The notes beneath the pieces were generated by a model that made no database searches, was not told the origin of the DNA, and saw only the letters and a program-made list of their open reading frames with translations. DNA of 32,147 nt from an uncultured beta proteobacterium (GTDB lineage: Bacteria; Pseudomonadota; Gammaproteobacteria; Burkholderiales; Burkholderiaceae), in the NCBI GenBank assembly GCA_903843235.1, contig CAIMOW010000069.1:1-32147 (forward strand), given 5' to 3'. The translations under genes and the position numbers were made by a program. Within the stretch, counting starts at the first letter, position 1; every line of letters begins with the position of its first letter. Of this stretch, positions 1 through 10,310 are shown piece by piece.

Positions 1-16
1 CCAATATACTGCGTTT

Positions 17-1435
17 ATGAGCACATCAAAAAATTCCTTAGCCAACAAAGCCCAAGCTTGGTCGGCCCGCTTCAATGAACCCGTCGATGAACTGGTACAG
101 CGTTATACCGCCTCTATTGGATTTGACCAACGCTTTGCCCTGGTCGATATCGCTGGCTCTCTAGCCCACGCAGAGATGCTGGCTACCCAAAAGATCATTA
201 GCTCCCAAGATTTGGCAGATATCCAAAAGGGTATGGCTCAGATTAAAACTGAGATCGAGTCTGGCCAGTTTGAATGGCAACTTGCTTTAGAAGATGTGCA
301 CCTCAATATCGAAGCGCGCTTAACTGCTTTAGTTGGCGATGCTGGAAAACGTTTGCATACTGGCCGTTCACGTAATGACCAGGTTGCGACGGATTTACGT
401 CTTTGGCTGCGTGGCAGTGTTGATGAAATTTCTGCGACTCTTAAAACTTTACGCATTGCTCTGTTAGATTTGGCTGAGAAACATGCTGCCACCATCATGC
501 CAGGCCACACTCATCTACAAGTCGCGCAACCCATTACCTTTGGTCATCACTTGATGGCTTATTACGAAATGTTTAGCCGTGATGCCAGTCGCTTGGTGGA
601 TTTACGGGCTCGCTTTAATCGCTTGCCATTAGGTGCGGCTGCTTTGGCTGGCACAACCTACCCAATTGATCGCGAACAAGTAGCTCGCACTTTAGGATTT
701 GATGGCATTTGCAATAACTCCTTAGATGCCGTTTCTGATCGCGACTTTGCCATTGAGTTTTGCGCCTTTGCATCGATCTTGATGATGCATGTCTCACGCC
801 TATCTGAGGAGTTGGTACTTTGGCTCAGCCCGCGTTTTGGTTTTATCGACTTGCCTGATCGCTTCTGTACAGGCAGCTCAATCATGCCGCAGAAGAAGAA
901 CCCTGACGTACCTGAGTTGGCGCGTGGCAAGACTGGTCGCGTATACGGTGACTTAATCTCTTTGTTAACACTCATGAAAAGTCAGCCACTGGCATACAAC
1001 AAAGATAACCAAGAAGACAAAGAGCCTTTGTTTGATGCGGTTGACACCGTGCAAGATACCTTGCATATCTTTGCTGACATGGTGCCTTATATTGAAGTGA
1101 AGGCTGATGTCATGAAGGCGGCGGCTGAAGAGGGTTTTGCTACTGCAACCGATTTAGCAGACTACTTAGTGAAAAAAGGTTTAGCCTTCCGTGATGCGCA
1201 TGAAGCTGTAGCCCATGCAGTCAAAGCTTGCGTCGGCAGAAATTGCATGCTGACCGATCTCAGTCTTGCTGAGTTGCGTTTTGCTTGCGGTCTGGATAAT
1301 CGCCCAGAACTAATGGGTGACGATGTGTTTGCGTTGCTCACGGTTGATGGTTCAGTGAATTCTCGTCAGCACGCTGGAGGCACTGCGCCTTCTCAAGTGC
1401 TCGCTGCAATCAAACGGGGTCGCACAGATCTCTAA
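17..1435 (+). CDS. argH: Argininosuccinate lyase
   Basis: Full-length 472 aa ORF with fumarase/ASL superfamily signature [12 protein letters not shown] and [12 protein letters not shown] motif typical of ArgH. Confidence 0.97.
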   Translation: MSTSKNSLANKAQAWSARFNEPVDELVQRYTASIGFDQRFALVDIAGSLAHAEMLATQKIISSQDLADIQKGMAQIKTEIESGQFEWQLALEDVHLNIEARLTALVGDAGKRLHTGRSRNDQVATDLRLWLRGSVDEISATLKTLRIALLDLAEKHAATIMPGHTHLQVAQPITFGHHLMAYYEMFSRDASRLVDLRARFNRLPLGAAALAGTTYPIDREQVARTLGFDGICNNSLDAVSDRDFAIEFCAFASILMMHVSRLSEELVLWLSPRFGFIDLPDRFCTGSSIMPQKKNPDVPELARGKTGRVYGDLISLLTLMKSQPLAYNKDNQEDKEPLFDAVDTVQDTLHIFADMVPYIEVKADVMKAAAEEGFATATDLADYLVKKGLAFRDAHEAVAHAVKACVGRNCMLTDLSLAELRFACGLDNRPELMGDDVFALLTVDGSVNSRQHAGGTAPSQVLAAIKRGRTDL

Positions 1436-1440
1436 ATTGC

Positions 1441-1992
1441 ATGGGGTTCTGGGTAAAACTCTCTGAGGGGATTGATCGCGTAAATCAACTGTTTGGCAAA
1501 CTCGCCAGCATTATGATTTTGCTGTCTTGCGTAGTTTCGGCAACCAATGCCGTTCTCAGATACGGTCTCGATATGAGCAATAACTGGCCGCTGGAGTTGC
1601 AGTGGTATTTCTTTGCGGCAGCTGTGATGCTCGGCGCCTCTTACACGCTCAAATGTAATGAACATGTCCGAGTGGACTTGATTTATTCCCATGTGTCAGA
1701 CCGCACACGCATTTGGATTGATTTATTTGGTCTCATTCTATTCTTAATGCCAGCCTGTCTTTTGTTTGCCTGGCTATCTTGGACTACACTCTTTTATCCA
1801 TCATGGTTGGTGGCAGAGCATTCGCTTAATTCTGGCGGATTACCGCGCTACCCCATTAAATTTATCGTGCCCTTTGGTTTTTTCATGCTGAGCTTGCAAG
1901 GCCTGTCAGAAATCATTAAACGCATCGGGATGCTCAAAGGTAAATACATCTTGCCTACTGATGATCTAAATTACGAGAAGCCATGGCAATGA
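1441..1992 (+). CDS. TRAP transporter small permease (DctQ-like)
   Basis: 183 aa, four hydrophobic segments, N-terminal DctQ-like pattern; overlaps the downstream DctM gene by 10 bp. Confidence 0.85.
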   Translation: MGFWVKLSEGIDRVNQLFGKLASIMILLSCVVSATNAVLRYGLDMSNNWPLELQWYFFAAAVMLGASYTLKCNEHVRVDLIYSHVSDRTRIWIDLFGLILFLMPACLLFAWLSWTTLFYPSWLVAEHSLNSGGLPRYPIKFIVPFGFFMLSLQGLSEIIKRIGMLKGKYILPTDDLNYEKPWQ

Positions 1993-3521
1993 TCCCGGTT
2001 GAGTGGATGCCACCCCTAATGTTTGGCGGACTTATCGCCTTCATGCTAATTGGTTTTCCAGTAGCATTTTCTTTGATGGCTGCAGGCTTATTTTTTGCCG
2101 TCATCGCTATGAGCCAGAATTTCTTCGACATGGTGTTCTTACAAGCCATTCCCCAAAGAATCTTTGGTAGTGTTCTGGCAAACGACCTGCTCTTGGCCAT
2201 TCCTTTCTTTACCTTTATGGGCTCCATCTTGGAGCGCTGTGGCCTTGCAGAGGAGATGCTTGACTCCATGGGTCAGCTCTTTGGTCGTGTGCGAGGCGGC
2301 CTAGGCTACTCGGTCATTATTGTGGGCTTTGTTCTAGGCGCCATTACCGGCACTGTGGCCGCTCAGGTGATCGCCATGGCCATGATCTCTCTGCCAGTGA
2401 TGATGCGGTACGGTTACAACATGCGCTACGCTACGGGCGTTTTAGCGGCTTCTGGAACCATTACGCAGCTCGTTCCTCCATCTCTAGTGCTGATTGTGCT
2501 GGCCGATCAACTTAAAACCCAAACTGGTAGTGCAGATGTGGGCAGTATGTACCTCGGCGCATGGGGTCCCTCTCTTCTGCAAATTGCTCTCTTTGCGCTC
2601 TACACCTTCTTTTTATCGCGCATACGTCCAGCCTGGTTACCTGCAGTCCCTGAAAGCGAACTTAATCTTAAGGGGTGGGCGCTCTGGAAAAAGTGTCTCA
2701 TGGGCATTATTCCTTCGGCAGTACTGATCTTCTTGGTGCTCGGCACTATCATGACGGGTATTGCTACCCCGACAGAATCTGGTGCGATGGGTGCGATGGG
2801 TGCTTTGCTGTTGGCCTGGATCCGCAGAGCAAACATTCCGAATCTTAAACGTCTTATTCAAGAGGCTTATCAAAACACCATGCGCATTACCGCGATGGTG
2901 GTCTTCATTCTGATTGGCTCCACCTGTTTCTCAGTAGTGTTCCAGGGTGTAGATGGTGGACACTGGGTTGAGAATCTTTTTTCTAATTTGCCTGGTGGTT
3001 GGGTTGGCTTCTTGATTGTGGTGAATTTGTTTGTTTTCTTTTTAGCCTTCTTCTTAGACTTCTTTGAGATCGCATTTATTGTGGTGCCGATGCTGGCACC
3101 TGTCGCAGTCAAAATGCTTTCACCAGTATTGCTGGAGTCTATGAATGGCAATCCTCAGGCAGCTGCTAGTGCTGCCTTGGTATGGTTCGGCGTCATGCTT
3201 TGCGTCAACATGCAAACCTCATTTATGCATCCGCCTTTTGGCTTCGCACTCTTCTACCTCAGAGGTGTTGCACCTAAAGAAGTAAAGAGCAGCGACATCT
3301 ATTGGGGTGCATTACCTTGGGTTGGCCTGCAACTCATTATGGTTGTAGTGGTGATGGCCTTCCCCGCACTAGTAACAACACTCCTAGATAAGCCTGCGGT
3401 TATGGCACAAAGTAACGAATTTAATTTTACGAATGGTGATGAAAATAAATCAGATGCTACTACAAGCGCTAAAGATGAAGATGCGCCTGTAATCTTCCAA
3501 CTTGATAAGCCAACCAAATAG
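1983..3521 (+). CDS. TRAP transporter large permease (DctM-like), with hydrophilic C-terminal tail
   Basis: 512 aa highly hydrophobic protein; GAITGTVAAQVIAM / GTITQLVPPSLVLIVLAD / TPTESGAMGAMGALL motifs typical of DctM. Confidence 0.92.
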   Translation: MAMIPVEWMPPLMFGGLIAFMLIGFPVAFSLMAAGLFFAVIAMSQNFFDMVFLQAIPQRIFGSVLANDLLLAIPFFTFMGSILERCGLAEEMLDSMGQLFGRVRGGLGYSVIIVGFVLGAITGTVAAQVIAMAMISLPVMMRYGYNMRYATGVLAASGTITQLVPPSLVLIVLADQLKTQTGSADVGSMYLGAWGPSLLQIALFALYTFFLSRIRPAWLPAVPESELNLKGWALWKKCLMGIIPSAVLIFLVLGTIMTGIATPTESGAMGAMGALLLAWIRRANIPNLKRLIQEAYQNTMRITAMVVFILIGSTCFSVVFQGVDGGHWVENLFSNLPGGWVGFLIVVNLFVFFLAFFLDFFEIAFIVVPMLAPVAVKMLSPVLLESMNGNPQAAASAALVWFGVMLCVNMQTSFMHPPFGFALFYLRGVAPKEVKSSDIYWGALPWVGLQLIMVVVVMAFPALVTTLLDKPAVMAQSNEFNFTNGDENKSDATTSAKDEDAPVIFQLDKPTK

Positions 3522-3548
3522 ACAGCGTCTCTTACCGCCCCATAGCGA

Positions 3549-4436
3549 TCAGTCCTTGAGGAAATCTCCATAAATCTTCACCACCTTCTCGGGCTGCTCG
3601 AGCATCAGTAGATGCGCCGCATCAGGAAACTGAACAGCTTGAGGATTCTTAAAACTCTCTTTGAGATATGGCAATCCATCAATACTGAAAATACCGTCTT
3701 GCTCTCCCCAAAGAATTAGGGTGCGGGTACTTTTAATTTTTATGCCGTCAAGTGAATGATCGTAGAGGTTAATGATGTCCCACACCTGTTGATAGTGACG
3801 ATTATTTTGCACATACTCTTGAACTAATTTAGTTTTGACAGCATCATCAATCACAGGTGGTCGAAAAAATAATAAATGCATCTCTAAATCAAACTGCTTT
3901 TGATTAATTGGAATAAAAGGATTGATGCCTTGAAATATGGCATTGCGTACTTCTGGGCTCCATCCAATAACTCCCAATGGGGCTCCAATAAAAGCGAGGG
4001 TTTTTACTTCACCTGGAAATTTACTTGCATATAGGGCTGCAACAGTTCCACCCATAGAACTCCCAGCTATATGTATACCTCTCTTACCTATGTGCAAAAT
4101 AAATTCATGAAGCATCCTGACCTGCGAATCAAGCGAATAAATAGATATAGGATAGTTTCTACTAGCACCATATCCAGGCAGATCAGGAGCCAGCACATCA
4201 AATCCCTCAGAAGCCATTGCACATCCTACATCCATCCATTGCTCCTTTTGCGCAAATAGGCCATGTAATAAAAGGATCGGTTCGCCACGCCCACCCTCAA
4301 GATAGCTTATGGACCCACCCTCAATGGCCACAGTTTTACGAACTAAAGGGCAGTTTGTATCTTGAGCTTGACTGAATACGGAATTTGTAAAAAGCGTAAA
4401 TGCAAAATAAATTAAAATTCTTAAAGACAGGTGCAT
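3549..4436 (-). CDS. Alpha/beta hydrolase with N-terminal signal/hydrophobic segment
   Basis: LLLHGLF oxyanion region, GSSMGG nucleophile elbow (GxSxG), late His in PDAAHLLMLEQPE. Confidence 0.9.
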   Translation of the reverse strand: MHLSLRILIYFAFTLFTNSVFSQAQDTNCPLVRKTVAIEGGSISYLEGGRGEPILLLHGLFAQKEQWMDVGCAMASEGFDVLAPDLPGYGASRNYPISIYSLDSQVRMLHEFILHIGKRGIHIAGSSMGGTVAALYASKFPGEVKTLAFIGAPLGVIGWSPEVRNAIFQGINPFIPINQKQFDLEMHLLFFRPPVIDDAVKTKLVQEYVQNNRHYQQVWDIINLYDHSLDGIKIKSTRTLILWGEQDGIFSIDGLPYLKESFKNPQAVQFPDAAHLLMLEQPEKVVKIYGDFLKD

Positions 4437-4655
4437 GCTACATTCCTTATCTAAGATGTTATTGATATTTAGAATAAGACTACTACGGTAATTTCCTAAT
4501 GAATAGAGTCTAGGATGACAGGTATTGGCCGCTCAGAGCCTAATTACTTGAATTTCTAGTTATGGTAATTGTGAGATATATAGCAGTCATTTGCCCGATT
4601 AAGTTCTGGTGACATCTCCTGACCCGAAGTAGCCTCTACAATCTACAATGAGCAG

Positions 4656-5201
4656 ATGTTGATACAAATTGCAAACCTTCTACTTCAAGTCTTCGTAAGC
4701 ATCGTCGCTGGAGCTTGTCTTTTACGCTGCTACTTACGGTGGCTTGCCTTTAATCTTGGGACTGGCCAGCGAAATTCCCTTGGAGCTTATTTGCTCCCAC
4801 TCACCAACTGGATCGTTATTCCATTTCGTCAGATCATCCCGAGCTTAGGACGTTTTGATGTGGCGAGCTTTCTCGCGGCCTACCTCTTGGTTCTAGGAAA
4901 AATAATTGCCCTATCTTTGATCTCTGGGATTACCCCTTTTGCAGTGCCTCGGCTAATTTTTGCTTTGATTGACCTGCTCGATTTAACGCTTTCTGGACTC
5001 GTTGGGCTGGTTTTTGCAAGCGTGATCCTCTCCTGGGTCAGTGCTGGTTCCCAAATTCAGTATTTAGTATCTCTTTTAGTTGAACCGCTTCTCACGCCTA
5101 TTCGACGAGTCGTTCCCAATTTAGGCGCTCTCGATTTATCGCCTTTAGTCCTATTATTGGGTTTGCAAGTACTCCAGATTGTTTTAAATAACCTCAAGTA
5201 A
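4656..5201 (+). CDS. YggT family membrane protein
   Basis: 181 aa with two YggT repeats (LLPLTNWIVIPFRQIIPSLGRFD... and LLVEPLLTPIRRVVPNLGALDLSPLV). Confidence 0.9.
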   Translation: MLIQIANLLLQVFVSIVAGACLLRCYLRWLAFNLGTGQRNSLGAYLLPLTNWIVIPFRQIIPSLGRFDVASFLAAYLLVLGKIIALSLISGITPFAVPRLIFALIDLLDLTLSGLVGLVFASVILSWVSAGSQIQYLVSLLVEPLLTPIRRVVPNLGALDLSPLVLLLGLQVLQIVLNNLK

Positions 5202-5256
5202 CTGAAGCTATAGCCAAGAACACTGTACCCACAAACCAAGAAAATAAATTGTTTAT

Positions 5257-6033
5257 TTACTTCAAAGCTTTAAACCAATCTAAACCATCTTCCGTTTTTC
5301 CTTTAGGACGATATTCACAACCAACATAGCCCTCATAACCCATCTCATCTAAGAGTTGATATAGGAAGGGGTAATTAACTTCACCATCATCAGGCTCATT
5401 TCTTTTGGGAACGCTAGCAATCTGAGTGTGCCCAATATCTTTGAAATATTTTTTAAAGGTTTCAGCTAAATCACCTTCCATGATTTGGGCGTGATAGAAG
5501 TCCATTTGCACTTTGACATTAAGCTCACCGGATTCAACACGAAGCTCATGTGCTTGTGCCTGAGTATTTAAGAAGTATCCAGGCATGTCTCGAGTATTAA
5601 TGGGTTCGAGCAATAAGTTGAGATTGTATTTTGCCAACTCTTGCGCGGCGAATTTCATATTCTCAAGATAGGTTTTCCGATGCGAAGCTTGATCCGAGCT
5701 GGGTGAAATTAAGCCAGCCATCATATGCAACTGGGGCGTACCCAGTTCTAAGGCATATTCAATCGCTTTAGCCACTCCAAAGCGGAATTCTTCCTCGCGC
5801 CCTGGCAAAGCAGCAATACCTCTCTCGCCTGCAGCCCAATCACCAGGAGGGAGATTAAATAGCACATTTTTTAGATTATTTTCTTTGAGCCACTTGCCCA
5901 CTTCAGCAGGTGAATAGTCATAGGGAAATAAAAACTCAACAGCATCGAACCCCGCTTTAGCAGCGGCTGAAAATCTGTTTTGAAAATCATGCTCATTAAA
6001 CATCATGCTTAAATTGGCGGCAAACTTTGGCAC
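5257..6033 (-). CDS. otnI: Hydroxypyruvate isomerase-family protein; likely 2-oxo-tetronate isomerase in this context
   Basis: 258 aa TIM-barrel Hyi-type protein (MPKFAANLSMMFNE..., LLEPINTRDMPGYFL, GYVGCEYRPKG); adjacent to otnC and otnK. Confidence 0.88.
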   Translation of the reverse strand: MPKFAANLSMMFNEHDFQNRFSAAAKAGFDAVEFLFPYDYSPAEVGKWLKENNLKNVLFNLPPGDWAAGERGIAALPGREEEFRFGVAKAIEYALELGTPQLHMMAGLISPSSDQASHRKTYLENMKFAAQELAKYNLNLLLEPINTRDMPGYFLNTQAQAHELRVESGELNVKVQMDFYHAQIMEGDLAETFKKYFKDIGHTQIASVPKRNEPDDGEVNYPFLYQLLDEMGYEGYVGCEYRPKGKTEDGLDWFKALK

Positions 6034-6047
6034 AGAACTACTCCTTG

Positions 6048-6710
6048 TTAAATATCTAATTGGAAAGTTGTTTTAAGCTCTTGAATTTGGGCATCATCTA
6101 ATGGGCGCATTTCAACACCCTTTAGTATTAAAAATAATTTAGCGGTCTCTTCAAGTTCCTCGGCCGCATTGACTGCTGCCTCAAGAGAGTTAGCGGATAC
6201 TACCGGTCCATGATTGGCTAACAATACCGAAGAATTTTTTACTGCCAGCTTTGCAATCACAGCAGCCAAATCGGGATCTCCTGGCCGATGGTACGGTGCT
6301 AAAGGCAGGCGACCCACCTTCATCACAAAATAAGGTGTGAGTGGCGGAATGCAGCTATCATGGTTTAAGCCGCACATGCAGGACACCGCCGCTGAGTAGG
6401 TGGAATGTAAATGCACAATCCCTCTGGCGCTACTTCTAGTGTTGTACATGGCGCGATGCAAGAAAGCTTCTTTGGATGGCGGCAAACCACTAATGGTATT
6501 ACCATCCCAATCTAACTTGGTCAAACTAGCTGGATCCAATCTTCCCAAGGAAGCATGCGTTGGAGTGAGTAACCAGCCGTCATCTAGACGAACACTTAAG
6601 TTACCACTACTGCCTGCGGTTAAACCTCGATCAAAAATCGACTTGCCAAACTCCACGATTTGTTCGCGCTGTTTGGATTCTTCGGACTTGCTATTAAATG
6701 AGAACGTCAT
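6048..6710 (-). CDS. otnC: Class II aldolase; likely 3-oxo-tetronate 4-phosphate decarboxylase
   Basis: Class II aldolase/adducin fold (GSSGNLSVRLDDG, HLHSTYS, LANHGPVV). The ORF track starts at 6725; an internal ATG at 6710 forms a 4-bp ATGA overlap with the otnK stop and is the more likely start. Confidence 0.87.
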   Translation of the reverse strand: MTFSFNSKSEESKQREQIVEFGKSIFDRGLTAGSSGNLSVRLDDGWLLTPTHASLGRLDPASLTKLDWDGNTISGLPPSKEAFLHRAMYNTRSSARGIVHLHSTYSAAVSCMCGLNHDSCIPPLTPYFVMKVGRLPLAPYHRPGDPDLAAVIAKLAVKNSSVLLANHGPVVSANSLEAAVNAAEELEETAKLFLILKGVEMRPLDDAQIQELKTTFQLDI

Positions 6711-7984
6711 TTGATGTAATCCCATGCTTCATTAAAGAATTGAGGGCCGCCAAAATTACCGGATTTCAGAGCCAGCATCAATGGTTGGACTGTTGAATCC
6801 TCAAATATAGCCTTTGTCCATGGTACCCCTGGAGCAATCTCAGACCCGATGCGCAAACCAGAAATCCCCAAGGCCTTTACTACCGCACCTGAAGTTTCCC
6901 CACCGGCCACGATCAACTGGCCAACACCTGATCTAACTAGGCCCCTAGCAATGCCAGCAAGTGCATCCTCCACCATAGCGCCCGCTTTGTCGATACCAAG
7001 ACGCTCTTGAATATTCCTCACCTCCTCAGGAGCAGATGTAGCATATATCAGAACAGGTCCGGATGCGATATGTTGAGCCGCCCACTCTAACGCCTCACGC
7101 ACCACATTCTTACCATCGGCCAAGGCCAAAGGGTCAAGGTGATAAGCAGGAGAATGTGCTTTCATGAGCCTGACCTGTTCTTGTGTAGCTACTGAACAAC
7201 TACCTGAAATCACCGCCCTTAAACCACCTGCATCGCCAAGCTTGTCAGCATCAGCACTGGTCTTGAGTAAACCTTTTTTACGAAAGTTCTCGGGCAAGCC
7301 TAATGCGATACCTGAGCCCCCAGTGACCAAAGGTAAATCTGCACAGGCAGCACCAATGCTATGAAGATCAATATCCGACAAGGCATCGACTATGGAAAAT
7401 TGGTACCCATCTTTTTGTAAATCAGCAAAGCGCTTCTGAATGACTCCCGAGCCACCCTTCACTACCGAATAATCTGTGAGGCCAACTTTAGCGGTCACTT
7501 GTTTCTGCAACACTCGCACAAGGTTTGAGTCCATCATCGGCGTTAGTGGATGGTTGCGCATCCCGGACTCACTCAACAACTCATCGCCTACGAAGAGATG
7601 TCCCTTATAAATACTGCGTTTATTGGCAGGAAAAGCTGGGCAAGCAATGGTGAAATTAGTATTGAGGGCTTTCATTAAAGCTTCTGCCACAGGACCAATA
7701 TTGCCTGCTGAGGTAGAGTCAAAAGTAGAGCAATATTTAAAGTAAAACTGCTGACAATCTTGACTCTTTAACCACTCTAAAGCCTTTAATGACTCATCGA
7801 CCGCTTCTGTGACTGAGTTGGTTCTCGACTTCAAGGCAATCACAATCGCATCTACATCTTTAGGGCCGAGGCCAGTTGGCACACCAATCAATTGAATCGT
7901 TTTCATGCCGGCCTTCACCAGCATTCCAGCCAAGTCAGCGCCACCCGTAAAGTCGTCAGCAATACAACCTAATAAAACTGCCAT
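6707..7984 (-). CDS. otnK: Four-carbon acid sugar kinase (DUF1537), 3-oxo-tetronate kinase
   Basis: 425 aa; GCIADDFTGGADLAGMLVKAGM N-terminus and IVAGGETSGAVVKALGI typical of the DUF1537 kinase family. Confidence 0.93.
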   Translation of the reverse strand: MAVLLGCIADDFTGGADLAGMLVKAGMKTIQLIGVPTGLGPKDVDAIVIALKSRTNSVTEAVDESLKALEWLKSQDCQQFYFKYCSTFDSTSAGNIGPVAEALMKALNTNFTIACPAFPANKRSIYKGHLFVGDELLSESGMRNHPLTPMMDSNLVRVLQKQVTAKVGLTDYSVVKGGSGVIQKRFADLQKDGYQFSIVDALSDIDLHSIGAACADLPLVTGGSGIALGLPENFRKKGLLKTSADADKLGDAGGLRAVISGSCSVATQEQVRLMKAHSPAYHLDPLALADGKNVVREALEWAAQHIASGPVLIYATSAPEEVRNIQERLGIDKAGAMVEDALAGIARGLVRSGVGQLIVAGGETSGAVVKALGISGLRIGSEIAPGVPWTKAIFEDSTVQPLMLALKSGNFGGPQFFNEAWDYIK

Positions 7985-8028
7985 ATCTTTCTATCTTTTC
8001 ATCTTTATTTTTTACATTAACTTCTCTG

Positions 8029-8928
8029 TTAACTCTTAGTTGGTAACTCAATACCAGGGAAAATTTTTATTATTGCCGAATCATCTTCTCTACCAAAACC
8101 AGCGGTAGAGGCTTGCATAAACATTTGGTGTGCAGTGGCGCTCAAGGGCAATGGGAACTTGCTTGCTCTAGCGGTATCCAAAACCAAACCCAAATCCTTA
8201 ACAAAAATATCCACGGCAGATAACGGTGTGTAATCTGCAGCCAATACGTGGGCCATCCGATTTTCAAACATCCAACTATTGCCTGCGCTATTGGTGATAA
8301 CTTCATATAGCGAGCCCGCATCAACACCTTCACGTAAACCCAGCGCCATTGCTTCGGCCGCTGCAGCAATATGCACCCCAGCTAATAATTGATTAATAAT
8401 TTTCACTTTGCTACCAGCGCCAGCGCAATCTCCGAGTTTGTATACTTTTGAAGCCATGGCATCTAAAGCACCACCTGCCTTGGCATAAGCTGCCGGTGAG
8501 CCTGCACTCATGATGGTCATCTGAGCTGATGCAGCCTTTGCAGCGCCGCCAGAGATCGGTGAATCCAAATACAACAACCCCATATCATTTAATTGTTTCT
8601 CTAGAGCAATCGACCAATTTGGATCAACTGTGGAGCACATAATAAATACAGCACCCTGCTTCATAGCACTTGCTGCTCCATTGACGCCATATAACACTTC
8701 TTGAGTTTGTGCGGCATTCACAACCACGCTGACTAAGATTTCGCAATGCTGAGCAACTTCAGCAGGGGATTCGCAGGCAACACCACCTTCTTTGACGAAT
8801 TCATCGGCCGCTTCTTTCCGAACATCAGCTACATACACTTCATAGCCTGCACGTCGCAATGAGCCAGCCATACCACGCCCCATTGCTCCAAGACCGATGA
8901 CTCCAATACGCTTTTCCTGCAAACTCAT
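8029..8928 (-). CDS. ltnD: L-threonate dehydrogenase-like beta-hydroxyacid dehydrogenase
   Basis: GVIGLGAMGRGMAGSL Rossmann motif, canonical DSPISGG substrate loop, catalytic Lys in GAGSKVKIINQ; clustered with otnK/otnC/otnI. Confidence 0.87.
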   Translation of the reverse strand: MSLQEKRIGVIGLGAMGRGMAGSLRRAGYEVYVADVRKEAADEFVKEGGVACESPAEVAQHCEILVSVVVNAAQTQEVLYGVNGAASAMKQGAVFIMCSTVDPNWSIALEKQLNDMGLLYLDSPISGGAAKAASAQMTIMSAGSPAAYAKAGGALDAMASKVYKLGDCAGAGSKVKIINQLLAGVHIAAAAEAMALGLREGVDAGSLYEVITNSAGNSWMFENRMAHVLAADYTPLSAVDIFVKDLGLVLDTARASKFPLPLSATAHQMFMQASTAGFGREDDSAIIKIFPGIELPTKS

Positions 8929-8954
8929 ATCACATCCCTATATTCAAATAAAAA

Positions 8955-8982
8955 GTGGTATCAGCCCTAGGGCTGATACCAC
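8955..8982 (-). terminator. Rho-independent terminator-like perfect palindrome between the MFS gene and ltnD
   Basis: GTGGTATCAGCCCTAGGGCTGATACCAC is a perfect 28-nt palindrome; followed on the minus strand by TTTTTATTTG. Confidence 0.8.
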
Positions 8983-9008
8983 CCAATTAACCCTGTACTA
9001 CCAATAAA

Positions 9009-10310
9009 TTATCGATTAACCATTTTTGCTGGGAACTTTAATACAGCAAAAGTTCCAATCACTAATACCCCTGAAATAAGATAAAGGCCAATATTAGAAG
9101 ATCCAGTTGCATCCTTAATCGCACCAATTAAGAATGGTGCCGCAAAGCCAGAAAGATTACCAACGGAGTTAATCGCAGCAATACCCGCCGCCGCCGCAGT
9201 GCCAGTCAAGAATGACGTTGGTAAAGCCCAGAACAATGGGGTAGCAGATAAGACGCCTGCCGCTGCCAATGTCAAAAAGGCAATGCAAATTTCAGTATTG
9301 CTTGTGCCTGCCAGTGCGCTGCCAGTTAAGCCAATCACACCCATGTACATTGGAATCACTAAATGCCAACGACGCTCGCGCATTTTGTCTGATCGGCGAC
9401 CAAACCAAATCATGGAAATTACCGCTGCACCATAAGGAATTGCAGTAAATAGACCAATATTAAGGACACCCTTAATACCGGCGGTTTTAATCAAGGTCGG
9501 CAAGAAGAATGTTAAACCGTATTGACCCATCACGATGCAGAAGTACACCACAATGCCTAACCAAAGGCGACCGTCTTTGATAACCGCAAGGAAGGAACCA
9601 TGATCGACTTTTTCACGTTGATCTTCGGCGATGTTGCTAACTAATAATGATTTCTCTGCATCATTAAGCCATTTAGCATTTTTGATGCTGTCGTCCAAAT
9701 AACAAAAAACCACCACAGCCAAAATTACCGCAGGAATTGCTTCGAGTACAAACATCCACTGCCAACCAGTCAAGCCATTCATACCTGCAACGGACTCCAT
9801 AATCCAGCCAGATAATGGGCCCCCGATTAAACCAGCCAAAGGAATCGCCGCCATAAAGGTGGAAATAATTTTGGAGCGGCGTGTTGAAGGAAACCAATAT
9901 GTAAGATACAAAATAATGCCTGGGAAGAAGCCTGCTTCAGCCAAGCCCAGTAAAAAACGCATGACATAGAAACTAGTCGGAGTAGTTACAAACATACACC
10001 CACCAGAAATAATCGCCCAGGTGACCATAATGCGAGCAATCCAAACCCTTGCTCCCACTTTATGCAAAATAATATTACTTGGTACTTCAAAAAGGAAATA
10101 GCCTAGAAAGAAAACACCAGCACCGAATCCGTACACCGCCTCACTAAAACCCAAGTCACCCAACATCTGTAATTTAGCGAAACCCACGTTTACACGATCC
10201 AGATAAGCCACGATGTAGCAAATCATTAACAAGGGCATGATTCGCCAAGCAACCTTTTTATAGGTTTGATCTTCGAAGATGCTCGGAATCGCCTGATTTG
10301 CAATAGTCAT
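9009..10310 (-). CDS. MFS transporter, anion:cation symporter family (candidate erythronate/threonate importer)
   Basis: RIMPLLMICYIVAYLDRVNVGFAKLQM signature of the ACS/phthalate permease family. The ORF track starts at 10325, but that ATG is followed by GGAGGAGG, a strong SD for the ATG at 10310 (MTIANQ...). Confidence 0.9.
   Translation of the reverse strand: MTIANQAIPSIFEDQTYKKVAWRIMPLLMICYIVAYLDRVNVGFAKLQMLGDLGFSEAVYGFGAGVFFLGYFLFEVPSNIILHKVGARVWIARIMVTWAIISGGCMFVTTPTSFYVMRFLLGLAEAGFFPGIILYLTYWFPSTRRSKIISTFMAAIPLAGLIGGPLSGWIMESVAGMNGLTGWQWMFVLEAIPAVILAVVVFCYLDDSIKNAKWLNDAEKSLLVSNIAEDQREKVDHGSFLAVIKDGRLWLGIVVYFCIVMGQYGLTFFLPTLIKTAGIKGVLNIGLFTAIPYGAAVISMIWFGRRSDKMRERRWHLVIPMYMGVIGLTGSALAGTSNTEICIAFLTLAAAGVLSATPLFWALPTSFLTGTAAAAGIAAINSVGNLSGFAAPFLIGAIKDATGSSNIGLYLISGVLVIGTFAVLKFPAKMVNR

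Noticed and set aside
238-975. Minus-strand ORFs (238-510, 615-797, 658-975) antisense to argH
   Set aside because: They lie entirely opposite a strongly conserved argH, have no recognisable protein features, and are explained as shadow ORFs.
5242-5258. AAATAAA-TTG-TTTATTT inverted repeat between yggT and otnI
   Set aside because: AT-only stem without GC content; low stability, likely chance in an AT-rich convergent intergenic region.
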